7,906 nt of DNA from Nocardioides sp. (GTDB lineage Bacteria; Actinomycetota; Actinomycetes; Propionibacteriales; Nocardioidaceae), in the NCBI GenBank assembly GCA_023252065.1, contig JAHEXO010000080.1, positions 1 to 7,906 of the forward strand. The letters are read 5' to 3'. The stretch's first letter is position 1; each line of letters opens with the position of its first letter. Under the pieces are notes generated by a model, which had not been told where the DNA came from, ran no database searches, and saw only the letters and a list, made by a program, of their open reading frames with translations. Position numbers and translations under genes: made by a program. This document shows, piece by piece, positions 1 through 6,406 of the stretch.

Positions 1-530
1 GGCGCGGTCGTGAGCGCGATCGCGATGATGGTCACCCAGTTCTTCGGGCCGACCAGGGAGACCGCCACAAGGGCGAGCATGATCTGCGGGAAGGCCATGA
101 TCACGTCCATCGCCCGCATCAGGACGTCGTCGAGCCAGTTCCGCGAGTACGCCGCGACCAACCCGATGGCCAGGCCGAGGACCAGGCCGATGGCCGTCGA
201 GACGACGGCCAGGACCAGGATGGTCAGGCCGCCGTCGAGGAAGCGGCTCAGGACGTCCTGTCCGAGGTAGTCGGTGCCGAAGACCAGACCGCCACCGGGA
301 GGGGAGAACGGCCTGCCGACGAACTCGTCCGCGGCGTGCGGCGCGACGAGCCGACCGAAGACCGCGATGAGCACCAGGAACCCCACCAGCGCGAGGCCGA
401 CCTTCGTGCGCCCGAGGCGGAGCGACCGCCGGAGGAGGTGCGTGGGGCGTCCCGGAGGAGGGTTGTCGACGCCCTGTGCCACCAGGCCGAGGGCCTGGTC
501 GCGGCTCAGCTCGACGTCGCGGTCGCTCAC
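1..530 (-). CDS. ABC transporter permease, DppC/OppC type (3' end cut off by window edge)
   Basis: Second inner-membrane permease of a peptide/opine/nickel-class ABC importer. The gene starts with GTG at 530-528 and its first four bases (GTGA) contain the TGA stop of the upstream permease gene, so the two are probably translationally coupled. 176 codons are visible and the C-terminal part lies beyond position 1. The readable protein begins MSDRDVELSR. It has a cytoplasmic N-terminus of about 45 residues, a first membrane segment at about 44-62 (VGLALVGFLVLIAVFG), and then the DppC hallmark FGTDYLGQDVLSRF at 84-97, which leads into the permease domain. Further membrane segments lie at about 101-127 and 149-175. 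The stretch DDVLMRAMDVIMAFPQIMLA (134-153) is also typical of this family. The transported substrate cannot be read from the permease. No ATPase gene is visible; it is expected to the left of the window. Confidence 0.9.
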   Translation of the reverse strand, partial: MSDRDVELSRDQALGLVAQGVDNPPPGRPTHLLRRSLRLGRTKVGLALVGFLVLIAVFGRLVAPHAADEFVGRPFSPPGGGLVFGTDYLGQDVLSRFLDGGLTILVLAVVSTAIGLVLGLAIGLVAAYSRNWLDDVLMRAMDVIMAFPQIMLALVAVSLVGPKNWVTIIAIALTTA

Positions 531-1498
531 AGCCGGGTCCTCAATCGGGGCGTGACCAGGATCGTGGCCACGTCTGCCAGGAGGTTGAGCAGGACGTACA
601 GACCGGCGATCAGGATCGCCAGCGCCTGGACCACCGGGATGTCGTGGTTGATCACCGCGTCCACCAGCTCGCTTCCGATGCCGGGATAGTTGAAGACGTA
701 CTCGATGATGACGATGCCTCCGGCCAGGTAGGCGAGGCTGATCGCCGCGACCTGGAAGACCGGGCCGATCGCGTTCGGCAGGGCGTGCCGGTAGAGCACG
801 GTGCGCTCGGAGAGCCCCTTGAGCCGGGCCATCTCGACGTAGTCGCTCTCGAGCACCTCGATCATGGAAGCCCGCATGATCCGGGAGACGTACGGCGTCA
901 CGGCGATCGAGAGCGTGAGCACAGGCAGGATCAGCTCGTCGGGGTACTCCCACGCTCGGTGACCCGGTGGCACCGGACTGATCGCCGGCAGCACGTGAAA
1001 CACCGAGGTCGAGAACAGGATCACCAGCAGCAGGGCGACGACGAACTCCGGTAGCGAGGCGAGCGCCAGCATCACGTTCGAGACGACCGTGTCGAAGGCC
1101 TTCTCCCGGTGCAGGGCAGCGTAGGAGCCGATCGCGATCGACAGCGGGATCGAGATCACCGCTGCCAGGACCACCAGGACGATCGAGCTCACCAGGCGTG
1201 GACCGAGCGCGTCGCTGACCGGCTGCTGCGAGGCCAGCGACGTGCCCAGGTCACCGTGGAGCAGGCCGGAGAGCCAGTGGAAGTACTGGCCCACGACGTT
1301 CTGGTCGAGGTTCAGCTGCTTCTGCAGCGCCGCCAGCCGGTCGGGCGTGGCGTCGCGACCCAGGATCGCTCGGGCCGGGTCTCCGAGCGCCTGCGTCGAG
1401 GCGAACACGATGATCGAGACCAGGAACAGCACGAGGAGCCCGAGCAGGATCCTGCGGACGATGAAGCCCCCGATGCCTCCGCCTCGCAGCCACTTCAT
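527..1498 (-). CDS. ABC transporter permease, DppB/OppB type
   Basis: First inner-membrane permease of the same importer, complete at 323 residues, the usual size for the family. An N-terminal membrane segment (about 13-34) is followed by an extracytoplasmic loop with the family pattern LNLDQNVVGQYFHWLSGLL (62-80) and HGDLGTSL (81-88). Membrane segments follow at about 103-127, 139-168 and 187-205. The cytoplasmic EAA loop that docks on the ATPase is EMARLKGLSERTVLYRHALP (222-241). The C-terminal block GGIVIIEYVFNYPGIGSEL (260-278) is diagnostic of DppB. The ATG lies 15 bases after the binding protein's stop, with only a weak ribosome site (gGCCGGta) and a GGTACC palindrome in the gap. It therefore probably depends on readthrough from the binding protein gene. 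Family assignment is secure; the substrate is unknown. Confidence 0.95.
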   Translation of the reverse strand: MKWLRGGGIGGFIVRRILLGLLVLFLVSIIVFASTQALGDPARAILGRDATPDRLAALQKQLNLDQNVVGQYFHWLSGLLHGDLGTSLASQQPVSDALGPRLVSSIVLVVLAAVISIPLSIAIGSYAALHREKAFDTVVSNVMLALASLPEFVVALLLVILFSTSVFHVLPAISPVPPGHRAWEYPDELILPVLTLSIAVTPYVSRIMRASMIEVLESDYVEMARLKGLSERTVLYRHALPNAIGPVFQVAAISLAYLAGGIVIIEYVFNYPGIGSELVDAVINHDIPVVQALAILIAGLYVLLNLLADVATILVTPRLRTRL

Positions 1499-1513
1499 CG
1501 GTGGGTACCGGCC

Positions 1514-3163
1514 TCAGGAGAACCAGACGGTCCGGTAGCCGTGCCCGAAGCTCGCCAGATTGAGCGTGCCCTTGCTGGGCGACAGCCCCTTCACGTTGCT
1601 GCCGTAGCCGTCGATGAGGGCGTTGAAGTAGGGGATGATGTAGCCGCCGAGGTCGTACTCGTACTGCTGCATCTGATGCTCGAGGTCGATCCGCTTGTTG
1701 GAGTCGGTCTCGGCCAGCGCCTGCTGGTACAGCTTGCCGAAGTCCGAGCCCGTGCCCGACTTCGGTGGCCAGTGCGTCTCGTTGTACGGCGAGTTCGGCA
1801 GCGAGCCCTGCTGCACCTGGTTGAGGTACCCACGAGTGCCCCAGAAGTCCACCGAGAACGGCAGCTTCCGGTAGGACGAGCCGTAGTAGTTCGGGTCGTT
1901 CTTGACCGTAACGTTGACCCCGGCGGCCTTGGCCTGCGAGGCGAACACGCTGGCCAGGTCGACCATGCCCGACGCGCCGTTGGTGGTGTGCAGGTCGACC
2001 GCCAGTCCTTCCTTGCCTGCCGACTTGAGCAGCGATTTGGCCTGCGCGATGTCCTGCTCGCGCTGGGGCAGCGACTTGTCATAGCCCTCGTCGAACGGCG
2101 CGTACAGGTCGTTGGCGATCTGGCCGTAGCCGTTGCCGACCTGCTCGAGGATGGCCTTCCGGTCGATGATCAGGCGGAACGCCTGGCGCACCTTCGGGTC
2201 GTTGAACGGCGGCATGTCGATCGCCATACACAGCGGGATCCAGCCACCGGTCTGGGAGTTCAGGATCCCGATGCCCGATCCCTGCACGGCGTTCACCTGG
2301 CTGGCCGGGACGTCGGTCATCGCGTCGATCTGCCCGCCCTTGAGGGCGTTGAGCTGCGCGGTCGCGTCGTTGAAGTCGGTGATCGTCACCGTGTCGAACC
2401 ACGGCGAGCCGTCACCGCGCCAATAGTTCGGGTTGCGCTCATGCACGCTCTCCTGGCCCGGCGTGAAGCTCTTCAGGATGTAGCAGCCGGTGCCGACCTG
2501 CGTGGAAGGGTCACCCTTGTAGGCCTGGTACCCGACCGGGACCATGCCGAAGGTGTAGCTGGCCAGGGTCTGCGGCACCGTCGAGTCCGGGCTGAGCAGC
2601 GGCAGCTGGACGGTGTACTTGTCGACCTTCTTGATGTTCTTGATGTCCATCGTCGCGGTGGCGGCGTACCCGGTCAGGCCGTTGCCCTTTGTTCCGATGC
2701 GCCGGAACGAGTAGATCACGTCGTCGGCGGTGAACGGCTTGCCGTTCTGGAAGGTGACGCCCTTGCGGATCTTGATCGTGTACTGCGTCGGGTTGTCCGC
2801 CTCGACGCTCTCGGCGAGACCGTCGGTCTGCAGCTGGTAGTTGTCGTCGAAGACAAGCAGGGTCTCGAACGCCGTCATCAGCCGCGCCTGGTCGGGCTTG
2901 GTAACGATGTTCTGCCCATCCATCATGTCCTTCGAGCCACCACCTGTGACACCGAGGCGGAAGTTGCCGCCTCGCTTCGGCGTTCCGGCGGCACCGCTGG
3001 TGCTGGTCCCTGCGGACGGTGCCGGCGAGCTGCCGCCGCACGCCGCGAGGGTGCTCGCAAGGACGACCCCGCCAGCCCCCATCAGCAGGCTCCGTCTCGA
3101 GAGCGGCAGCCAGAGGCCGTCCTCCCGCTCGCTCACCTGCCAGGTCTTGTCCGATCCGGTCAT
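1514..3163 (-). CDS. ABC transporter substrate-binding lipoprotein, SBP family 5 (DppA/OppA-like)
   Basis: Extracytoplasmic binding protein that delivers the substrate to the permeases encoded downstream. From the ATG at 3163 it is 549 residues, normal for family 5. A long n-region carries a twin-arginine motif SRRSLL (residues 22-27), followed by a hydrophobic stretch and a lipobox LAAC with Cys42. It is therefore probably Tat-exported, lipidated and membrane-anchored. A Ser/Thr/Ala/Pro linker (about 43-62) precedes the mature fold. Family blocks are VTFQNGKPFTADDVIYSF (136-153) and GTGCYILKSFTPGQE (224-238), then NPNYWRG. Start choice: an in-frame GTG at 3169 is only 1 base from the GGAGG, whereas the ATG at 3163 sits 7 bases from it. 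It is first in a dppABC-like operon divergent from the hydrolase and catabolic genes. Their content suggests a carnitine-related or acyl-amine ligand, but this is inference; peptides or opines remain possible. Confidence 0.93.
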   Translation of the reverse strand: MTGSDKTWQVSEREDGLWLPLSRRSLLMGAGGVVLASTLAACGGSSPAPSAGTSTSGAAGTPKRGGNFRLGVTGGGSKDMMDGQNIVTKPDQARLMTAFETLLVFDDNYQLQTDGLAESVEADNPTQYTIKIRKGVTFQNGKPFTADDVIYSFRRIGTKGNGLTGYAATATMDIKNIKKVDKYTVQLPLLSPDSTVPQTLASYTFGMVPVGYQAYKGDPSTQVGTGCYILKSFTPGQESVHERNPNYWRGDGSPWFDTVTITDFNDATAQLNALKGGQIDAMTDVPASQVNAVQGSGIGILNSQTGGWIPLCMAIDMPPFNDPKVRQAFRLIIDRKAILEQVGNGYGQIANDLYAPFDEGYDKSLPQREQDIAQAKSLLKSAGKEGLAVDLHTTNGASGMVDLASVFASQAKAAGVNVTVKNDPNYYGSSYRKLPFSVDFWGTRGYLNQVQQGSLPNSPYNETHWPPKSGTGSDFGKLYQQALAETDSNKRIDLEHQMQQYEYDLGGYIIPYFNALIDGYGSNVKGLSPSKGTLNLASFGHGYRTVWFS

Positions 3164-3170
3164 CTGCACG

Positions 3171-3175
3171 CCTCC
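3171..3175 (-). promoter_or_regulatory. Ribosome binding site of the binding protein gene
   Basis: On the minus strand GGAGG, within GGGGGCGGAGGC, lies 7 bases before the ATG at 3163 and only 1 base before the in-frame GTG at 3169. The spacing favours the ATG, so the protein is likely 549 residues long and not 551. Confidence 0.7.
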
Positions 3176-3227
3176 GCCCCCGGTTGCTCTGCACGGTCAC
3201 CGACGTGGGTCTCGCCTCGCCCCGGGT

Positions 3228-3255
3228 GTTCACATGATGAATGCAGGGTTCACAT
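3228..3255. repeat. Two 8-bp direct repeats, 20 bp apart, over the importer promoter
   Basis: GTTCACAT occurs at 3228-3235 and again at 3248-3255, start-to-start distance exactly 20 bp, close to two helical turns, so both copies face the same side of the DNA. One copy lies in the -35/-10 spacer and the other overlaps the putative -10 of the importer promoter. This is the layout of a tandem operator, and the local IclR-type regulator is the obvious candidate to bind it. Binding is inferred. Confidence 0.45.
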
Positions 3256-3264
3256 ACCTGTCAA
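3234..3264 (-). promoter_or_regulatory. Putative sigma70-type promoter for the importer operon
   Basis: On the minus strand a perfect -35 hexamer TTGACA (3264-3259) is followed, after 19 bases, by CATCAT (3239-3234), which matches TATAAT at four of six positions. The spacer is longer than the ideal 17. The element lies about 70 bases before the ATG of the binding protein gene and points at it. Direct repeats of GTTCACAT cover the spacer and the -10, so a bound regulator there would interfere with RNA polymerase. Predicted from sequence only. Confidence 0.5.
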
Positions 3265-3265
3265 G

Positions 3266-3284
3266 CATTCCGGGCCCCGAAATG
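3266..3284. promoter_or_regulatory. 19-bp imperfect palindrome, candidate operator in the divergent region
   Basis: CATTCCGGGCCCCGAAATG has two 9-base arms around a single central base, with eight of nine positions complementary (the mismatch is 3270/3280). It begins two bases from the -35 hexamer of the importer promoter and lies about 60 bases upstream of the hydrolase ATG, so one bound dimer could influence both directions. It is not followed by a T-run, so a terminator reading is unlikely. Confidence 0.45.
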
Positions 3285-3330
3285 ACCGTCTGCAACGAGA
3301 TTGCGGCCCAAAGCCCCGAATTTGGACGTG

Positions 3331-3336
3331 AGAGGG
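3331..3336 (+). promoter_or_regulatory. Ribosome binding site deciding the hydrolase start
   Basis: AGAGGG lies 6 bases before the ATG at 3343. The reading frame stays open upstream to a TTG at 3301, but nothing resembling a ribosome site precedes that codon. The ATG is therefore preferred, removing 14 residues (beginning MRPKAPNL) from the longest possible protein. Confidence 0.6.
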
Positions 3337-3342
3337 TGCGCC

Positions 3343-4488
3343 ATGAGCAACAACGACGTCGATGTCCGGCTGCAGGACCTCGACACGTTCCGAGAACCCC
3401 AGCGCGGCTTCTACCATGTCGAGGTCCCGGCGCCGGCCCCACGACCGTGGCCCCAGGCCGCGCGACGTCTGGACGTCCGCTTGGTCGGAGCCGGACGCGA
3501 GATGGGGCTGGCCGACTTCCTCACGATGACGTCCAGCACATCGCTCTTGGTGGTGGTCGACGGCGTTCTCGTCCATGAGTGGTACGCCGACGGCGTCACC
3601 GGCGCGGACCGCCTGCTCGGCAACTCCGCGACGAAGTCGGCACTCGCGCTGGTGACCGGCGTGGCGGTGGCCCACGGCCACCTGCCCGATCTGGACGCGC
3701 CTATCACCCGCTTCGTGCCAGAGCTCGCCGGGAGCGGCTACCACGAGGTGACGGTCCGCCAGCTACTCACGATGACCAGTGGGGTCGGCTGGGTCGAGGA
3801 CTACCACGATCCCGCGAGCGATGCCTCGCAGATGGTCGCCCGCTGGCGCGACGGGTCGGGCGGGATCCGCGACCTGCTTCCTGGCATCCCGCATGGCGAC
3901 CCGCCGGGCACGCGCTACGCCTACTGCAGCCCCGACTCCATGGTGCTGGACTGGGTACGCGAACGCGCCACCGGCCGGACGTTCCCCGAGGCTCTGGCCG
4001 AGGTGTGGCATCTGATCGGAGCCGAAAGGCCGGCGGTGGTCGGCCTGGATGCACCCTCCGAGCAAGGCGGCACCGCCATGGCGGCGGCAGCTCTCGGCGC
4101 GACCGCGCGCGACTGGGCCAGGATCGGGTATCTCCAGGTGGACGGCACCTGGGACGGCGCACCCGTGGTGGACGCGGGCTGGGCCTTGGCCAGCAGCCGG
4201 CCCGAGCAACCCTTCCTGCGGCCGGGCCGGCTGCCGAGCACGATCACCACGCACGCCGGCTTCGGATACCACTGGTGGCCACTGGACGCCGAGGGTCACC
4301 GAGTCACGGCCGACGGCATGCGCGGGCAGTTCGTCTACGTGGACCGGCCGCGTCGAACCGTCGTGGTGAAGACGTCCGCCTGGCCCTACGGAGACGTCTG
4401 GTGGGACCGCCAGTGCCGCGACCTGTCCTACCTCGCCCTGCCGGCCATCGCCGAGGCGGCCGCCGCCTCGATGGCGACCGAGGACTGA
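3343..4488 (+). CDS. Serine hydrolase, class C beta-lactamase / 6-aminohexanoate-dimer hydrolase (NylB)-like
   Basis: Cytoplasmic serine hydrolase of the penicillin-binding-protein fold, 381 residues, with no signal peptide or membrane segment. The nucleophile motif SxxK is SATK (Ser95-Lys98) in GNSATKSALALVTG. The second motif is YCS (Tyr194-Ser196) in GTRYAYCSPDSMVLDW, and the third region is GMRGQFVYVDRPRRTVVV (325-342). The block SGVGWVEDYHDPASD (146-160) places Tyr154 at a distance from the nucleophile similar to that of the cleft Tyr in NylB. This favours an amidase/esterase of the NylB/EstB branch over a true beta-lactamase. It is the first gene on the right arm, divergent from the importer and just ahead of the regulator. 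It could hydrolyse an imported ester or amide, for example an acylcarnitine, to release the compound degraded downstream. That substrate is inference; the fold and catalytic residues are clear. Confidence 0.9.
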   Translation: MSNNDVDVRLQDLDTFREPQRGFYHVEVPAPAPRPWPQAARRLDVRLVGAGREMGLADFLTMTSSTSLLVVVDGVLVHEWYADGVTGADRLLGNSATKSALALVTGVAVAHGHLPDLDAPITRFVPELAGSGYHEVTVRQLLTMTSGVGWVEDYHDPASDASQMVARWRDGSGGIRDLLPGIPHGDPPGTRYAYCSPDSMVLDWVRERATGRTFPEALAEVWHLIGAERPAVVGLDAPSEQGGTAMAAAALGATARDWARIGYLQVDGTWDGAPVVDAGWALASSRPEQPFLRPGRLPSTITTHAGFGYHWWPLDAEGHRVTADGMRGQFVYVDRPRRTVVVKTSAWPYGDVWWDRQCRDLSYLALPAIAEAAAASMATED

Positions 4489-4493
4489 CCGAT

Positions 4494-4524
4494 GGTTCAG
4501 ACCTCACGTGCCGGAACCGTTCGG
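4494..4524. promoter_or_regulatory. Candidate operator elements between hydrolase and regulator genes
   Basis: The 54-base gap holds an inverted pair, GGTTC (4494-4498) and GAACC (4514-4518), centred 20 bp apart. The right half continues as GAACCGTTCGG (4514-4524), which recurs as GAACCGTTTCGG ahead of the cleavage enzyme gene (5393-5404). GGTTCA also lies in the importer promoter (3247-3252). A shared regulator site, perhaps for IclR autoregulation, is possible, but the motif is short. Confidence 0.3.
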
Positions 4525-4542
4525 CCCATGTCACCATGAGCC

Positions 4543-5337
4543 GTGGTCACCGATCCTGACGTCGGCGGAGAAGGCCCGGACGCCGGGCTTCCTGCCCGGG
4601 TGCAGTCGGTGGATCGCGCGCTCCGACTGCTCGAGGTAGTGGCCGCGACCGCTCCGCGCGGCGAGACCGTGACCTTCCTAGCCGCCCGCTGCGACCTCAA
4701 CCGGGCCACGGCCTGGCGGTTGCTCGGCACGCTCGAGGCTCGCGGCCTGGTCGAACGCGACCCGGCCACCAACCGCTACCGGATCGGTCTCGCGATGATC
4801 CGGATGTCCGCATCTGCCGGATACGACGGCCTGGTACGCCGGACGCGACACATCCTGGAGCGCGTCTCGGAGCAGACGGGCGAGACGGCGGACCTCGCGG
4901 TCGCCGGCCAGCACGGTGTGACCTACGTCGGCGAGGTCGCGCCCCCCTCGGTGATGGCCATCAACTGGGTGGCCCGCGAGGTGCCGCTCCACGCGACCTC
5001 GACGGGCAAGGCGTTCCTGGCGTGGCTGCCGCCCGAGGAGGCACGCGGCCTGCTCGACGTACCGCTCCCGCGCTTCACCGAGAGCACGCTCACCGACCCC
5101 GAGAGCCTCATGACGCAGCTGGACGAGATCCGCAAGCGCGGGTACGCCGAGTGCGCCGGCGAGCTCGAGCCCGCGCTGTACGGCGTGTCCGCGCCGATCC
5201 TGAACGTGGACGAACGTCCCCTGGGCATCTTCAGCATCTGGGGGCCGGCGAGCCGCGTGCCGGTCTCACGTTTCGGCGAGCTCGGACCCCTGGCGGTCGA
5301 GGCCGCCGAAGAGGTGCGCGAAGCCCTGCTCGGCTGA
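4543..5337 (+). CDS. IclR-family transcriptional regulator
   Basis: Cytoplasmic DNA-binding regulator of 264 residues, normal for the family. An N-terminal winged helix-turn-helix spans about 18-80: VQSVDRALRLLEVVA (20-34) is the typical first helix, and DLNRATAWRLLGTLEARGLV (51-70) holds the recognition helix and start of the wing. The C-terminal effector-binding domain (about 95-262) has the family signature LHATSTGKAFLAWLP (149-163), the RGYAE block (199-203) and GVSAPI (214-219). The start is a GTG with no clear ribosome site; a second in-frame GTG at residue 20 would cut into the first helix, so the longer form is kept. It lies 54 bases after the hydrolase gene and 133 bases before the cleavage enzyme gene, so it probably controls both arms in response to carnitine or an intermediate. 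Pseudomonad carnitine genes use a different regulator family, so the ligand is not transferable. Confidence 0.93.
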   Translation: MVTDPDVGGEGPDAGLPARVQSVDRALRLLEVVAATAPRGETVTFLAARCDLNRATAWRLLGTLEARGLVERDPATNRYRIGLAMIRMSASAGYDGLVRRTRHILERVSEQTGETADLAVAGQHGVTYVGEVAPPSVMAINWVAREVPLHATSTGKAFLAWLPPEEARGLLDVPLPRFTESTLTDPESLMTQLDEIRKRGYAECAGELEPALYGVSAPILNVDERPLGIFSIWGPASRVPVSRFGELGPLAVEAAEEVREALLG

Positions 5338-5369
5338 TCCAGACCGGAGAACTCGACCGCACAGGCCCC

Positions 5370-5399
5370 TTGACAACCGAGGGCCGACGGGAGAACCGT
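5370..5399 (+). promoter_or_regulatory. Putative promoter for the cleavage enzyme-dehydrogenase-thioesterase operon
   Basis: A perfect -35 hexamer TTGACA (5370-5375) begins 33 bases after the regulator's stop. The best -10 at an allowed distance is poor: AACCGT (5394-5399) after 18 bases. A strong -35 with a weak -10 suggests that a regulator helps or blocks this promoter. The weak -10 coincides with the GAACCGTTTCGG motif shared with the region ahead of the regulator gene. It is the only promoter-like element in the 133-base gap. Confidence 0.4.
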
Positions 5400-5404
5400 T
5401 TCGG

Positions 5405-5429
5405 ATGATGCGGCGCCCGTTCGCATCGT
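5405..5429 (+). repeat. Inverted repeat (dyad) in the leader of the cleavage enzyme gene
   Basis: ATGATGCG (5405-5412) and CGCATCGT (5422-5429) flank 9 bases and pair at seven of eight positions; the eighth is G-U in RNA. It lies just downstream of the candidate -10 and 41 bases before the ATG. It could be an operator that blocks the promoter or a leader hairpin. There is no T-run, so it does not look like an intrinsic terminator of the regulator gene. Confidence 0.4.
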
Positions 5430-5460
5430 GGAACGAGCCGGGATGAGCGGCGAGAACCCA

Positions 5461-5467
5461 GGAGGAG
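5461..5467 (+). promoter_or_regulatory. Strong ribosome binding site of the cleavage enzyme gene
   Basis: GGAGGAG ends 3 bases before the ATG at 5471, and its GGAGG core ends 5 bases before it. It is the strongest site in the right arm. The genes behind it have overlapping starts and little of their own, so it probably drives translation of the whole coupled run. Confidence 0.7.
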
Positions 5468-5470
5468 CAA

Positions 5471-6406
5471 ATGCCGGCACGCAAGGTCATCATCACCTGC
5501 GCGGTGACCGGATCGGCCCACACCCCGACCATGTCGCCGAACCTCCCCTACACGGTGGAGGACGTGGTCGATCAGTCGATCGCCGCCGTCGAGGCAGGCG
5601 CCGCGATCATCCATCTCCACGCCCGCGATCCGAAGGACGGTCGTCCCACCGCCGACCCCGCCGTGTTCCTCGACTACCTCAAAGGCATCAAGGACTCGAC
5701 CGACGCCGTCGTGTCGATCACCAGCGGCGGCGGCACCGGGATGACGGTCGAGGAGCGACTTCGCGTCATCTACGAGACCCGACCCGAGCTGTGCACGCTC
5801 AACCTCGGCACGTTCAACTACGGCAGCTTCCCGATGATCCCGAAGTACGCCGGGTCCTGGAGGTTCGACTGGGAGGAGGCTTACCTGGAGAGCACCCGCG
5901 TCGAGCCGTTCGTGAGCACATTCGCCGACATCGAGCACATGCTCACCGACGTCCGGAAGCAGACCGGGTCGCGCTTCGAGTACGAGTCCTACGACGTGGG
6001 TCACCTGTACACGCTCGCCTACTACCTCGACGCCGGTCTCGTGGAGCCCCCGATTTTCCTGCAGACGATCATGGGCGTGATGGGCGGCATCGGCGCGAGC
6101 GTCGAGCACCTCGCGCACATGAAGTCGACGGCGGACCGCCTGCTCGGCGATGCCTATGAGTGGTCCGTGCTCGGAGCGGGCCGCCACCAGTTCGAGATGA
6201 TCACCGCCTCAGCGGTGATGGGGTCGCACGTGCGGGTCGGGCTCGAGGACGGCCTGTTCATCGGGCGCGGCCAGCTCGCGGAGTCGAACGCCGAGCAGGT
6301 CGCGAAGATCCGCCGGATCCTCTCCGAGCTCTCGATCGAGATCGCCACGCCGGACGAGGCGCGAGCGATCCTCGGGCTCAAGGGTCTCGACCAGGTCGGC
6401 TGGTGA
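5471..6406 (+). CDS. cdhC: BKACE (DUF849) beta-keto acid cleavage enzyme, probable 3-dehydrocarnitine:acetyl-CoA cleavage
   Basis: Zn-dependent TIM-barrel enzyme that, with acetyl-CoA, cleaves a beta-keto acid to acetoacetate plus a new CoA thioester; here probably 3-dehydrocarnitine to betainyl-CoA. It has 311 residues. By alignment from memory to Kce, the 3-keto-5-aminohexanoate cleavage enzyme, zinc ligands are His48 and His50 (HLHARDP) and Glu259. Catalytic residues are Ser85 (TSGGGTG), Thr114 (NLGTFNYG), Arg255 and Asp260 (VRVGLEDGL). Kce Glu14, which contacts the substrate amine, aligns with Ala16 (CAVTGSAH), fitting a substrate without a primary amine. The blocks GTFNYGSFPMIPKYAG (113-128) and FDWEEAYLE (132-140) place it in a subgroup unlike the pseudomonad CdhC. 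The symbol therefore rests on neighbours and order, not on orthology. Its stop overlaps the dehydrogenase start by GTGA. The family is certain; the substrate is likely. Confidence 0.92.
   Translation: MPARKVIITCAVTGSAHTPTMSPNLPYTVEDVVDQSIAAVEAGAAIIHLHARDPKDGRPTADPAVFLDYLKGIKDSTDAVVSITSGGGTGMTVEERLRVIYETRPELCTLNLGTFNYGSFPMIPKYAGSWRFDWEEAYLESTRVEPFVSTFADIEHMLTDVRKQTGSRFEYESYDVGHLYTLAYYLDAGLVEPPIFLQTIMGVMGGIGASVEHLAHMKSTADRLLGDAYEWSVLGAGRHQFEMITASAVMGSHVRVGLEDGLFIGRGQLAESNAEQVAKIRRILSELSIEIATPDEARAILGLKGLDQVGW

Noticed and set aside
1499..1513. Possible terminator or promoter in the gap between binding protein and permease genes (contains GGTACC)
   Set aside because: The gap is 15 bases, with no stem followed by T residues and no room for promoter hexamers; the genes are co-transcribed.
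3308..3325. Small inverted repeat CCAAA/TTTGG around GCCCCGAA upstream of the hydrolase, with GCCCCGAA also at 3274-3281
   Set aside because: Five-base arms and one 8-base GC-rich repeat are too weak to call alone in such GC-rich DNA.
1109..3331. A 740-codon open frame on the plus strand, opposite the binding protein and permease genes
   Set aside because: It is antisense to two clearly recognisable genes, is dominated by Arg, Val, Asp and Gln with no domain, and is the expected effect of strong third-position GC bias.
3301..3342. TTG at 3301 as an upstream start for the hydrolase
   Set aside because: No ribosome site precedes it, while AGAGGG sits 6 bases before the ATG at 3343. The extra residues are not part of the fold.
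4505..4510. CACGTG-type hexamer ahead of the regulator gene
   Set aside because: A six-base palindrome is expected by chance and has no second copy in the cluster's other control regions.
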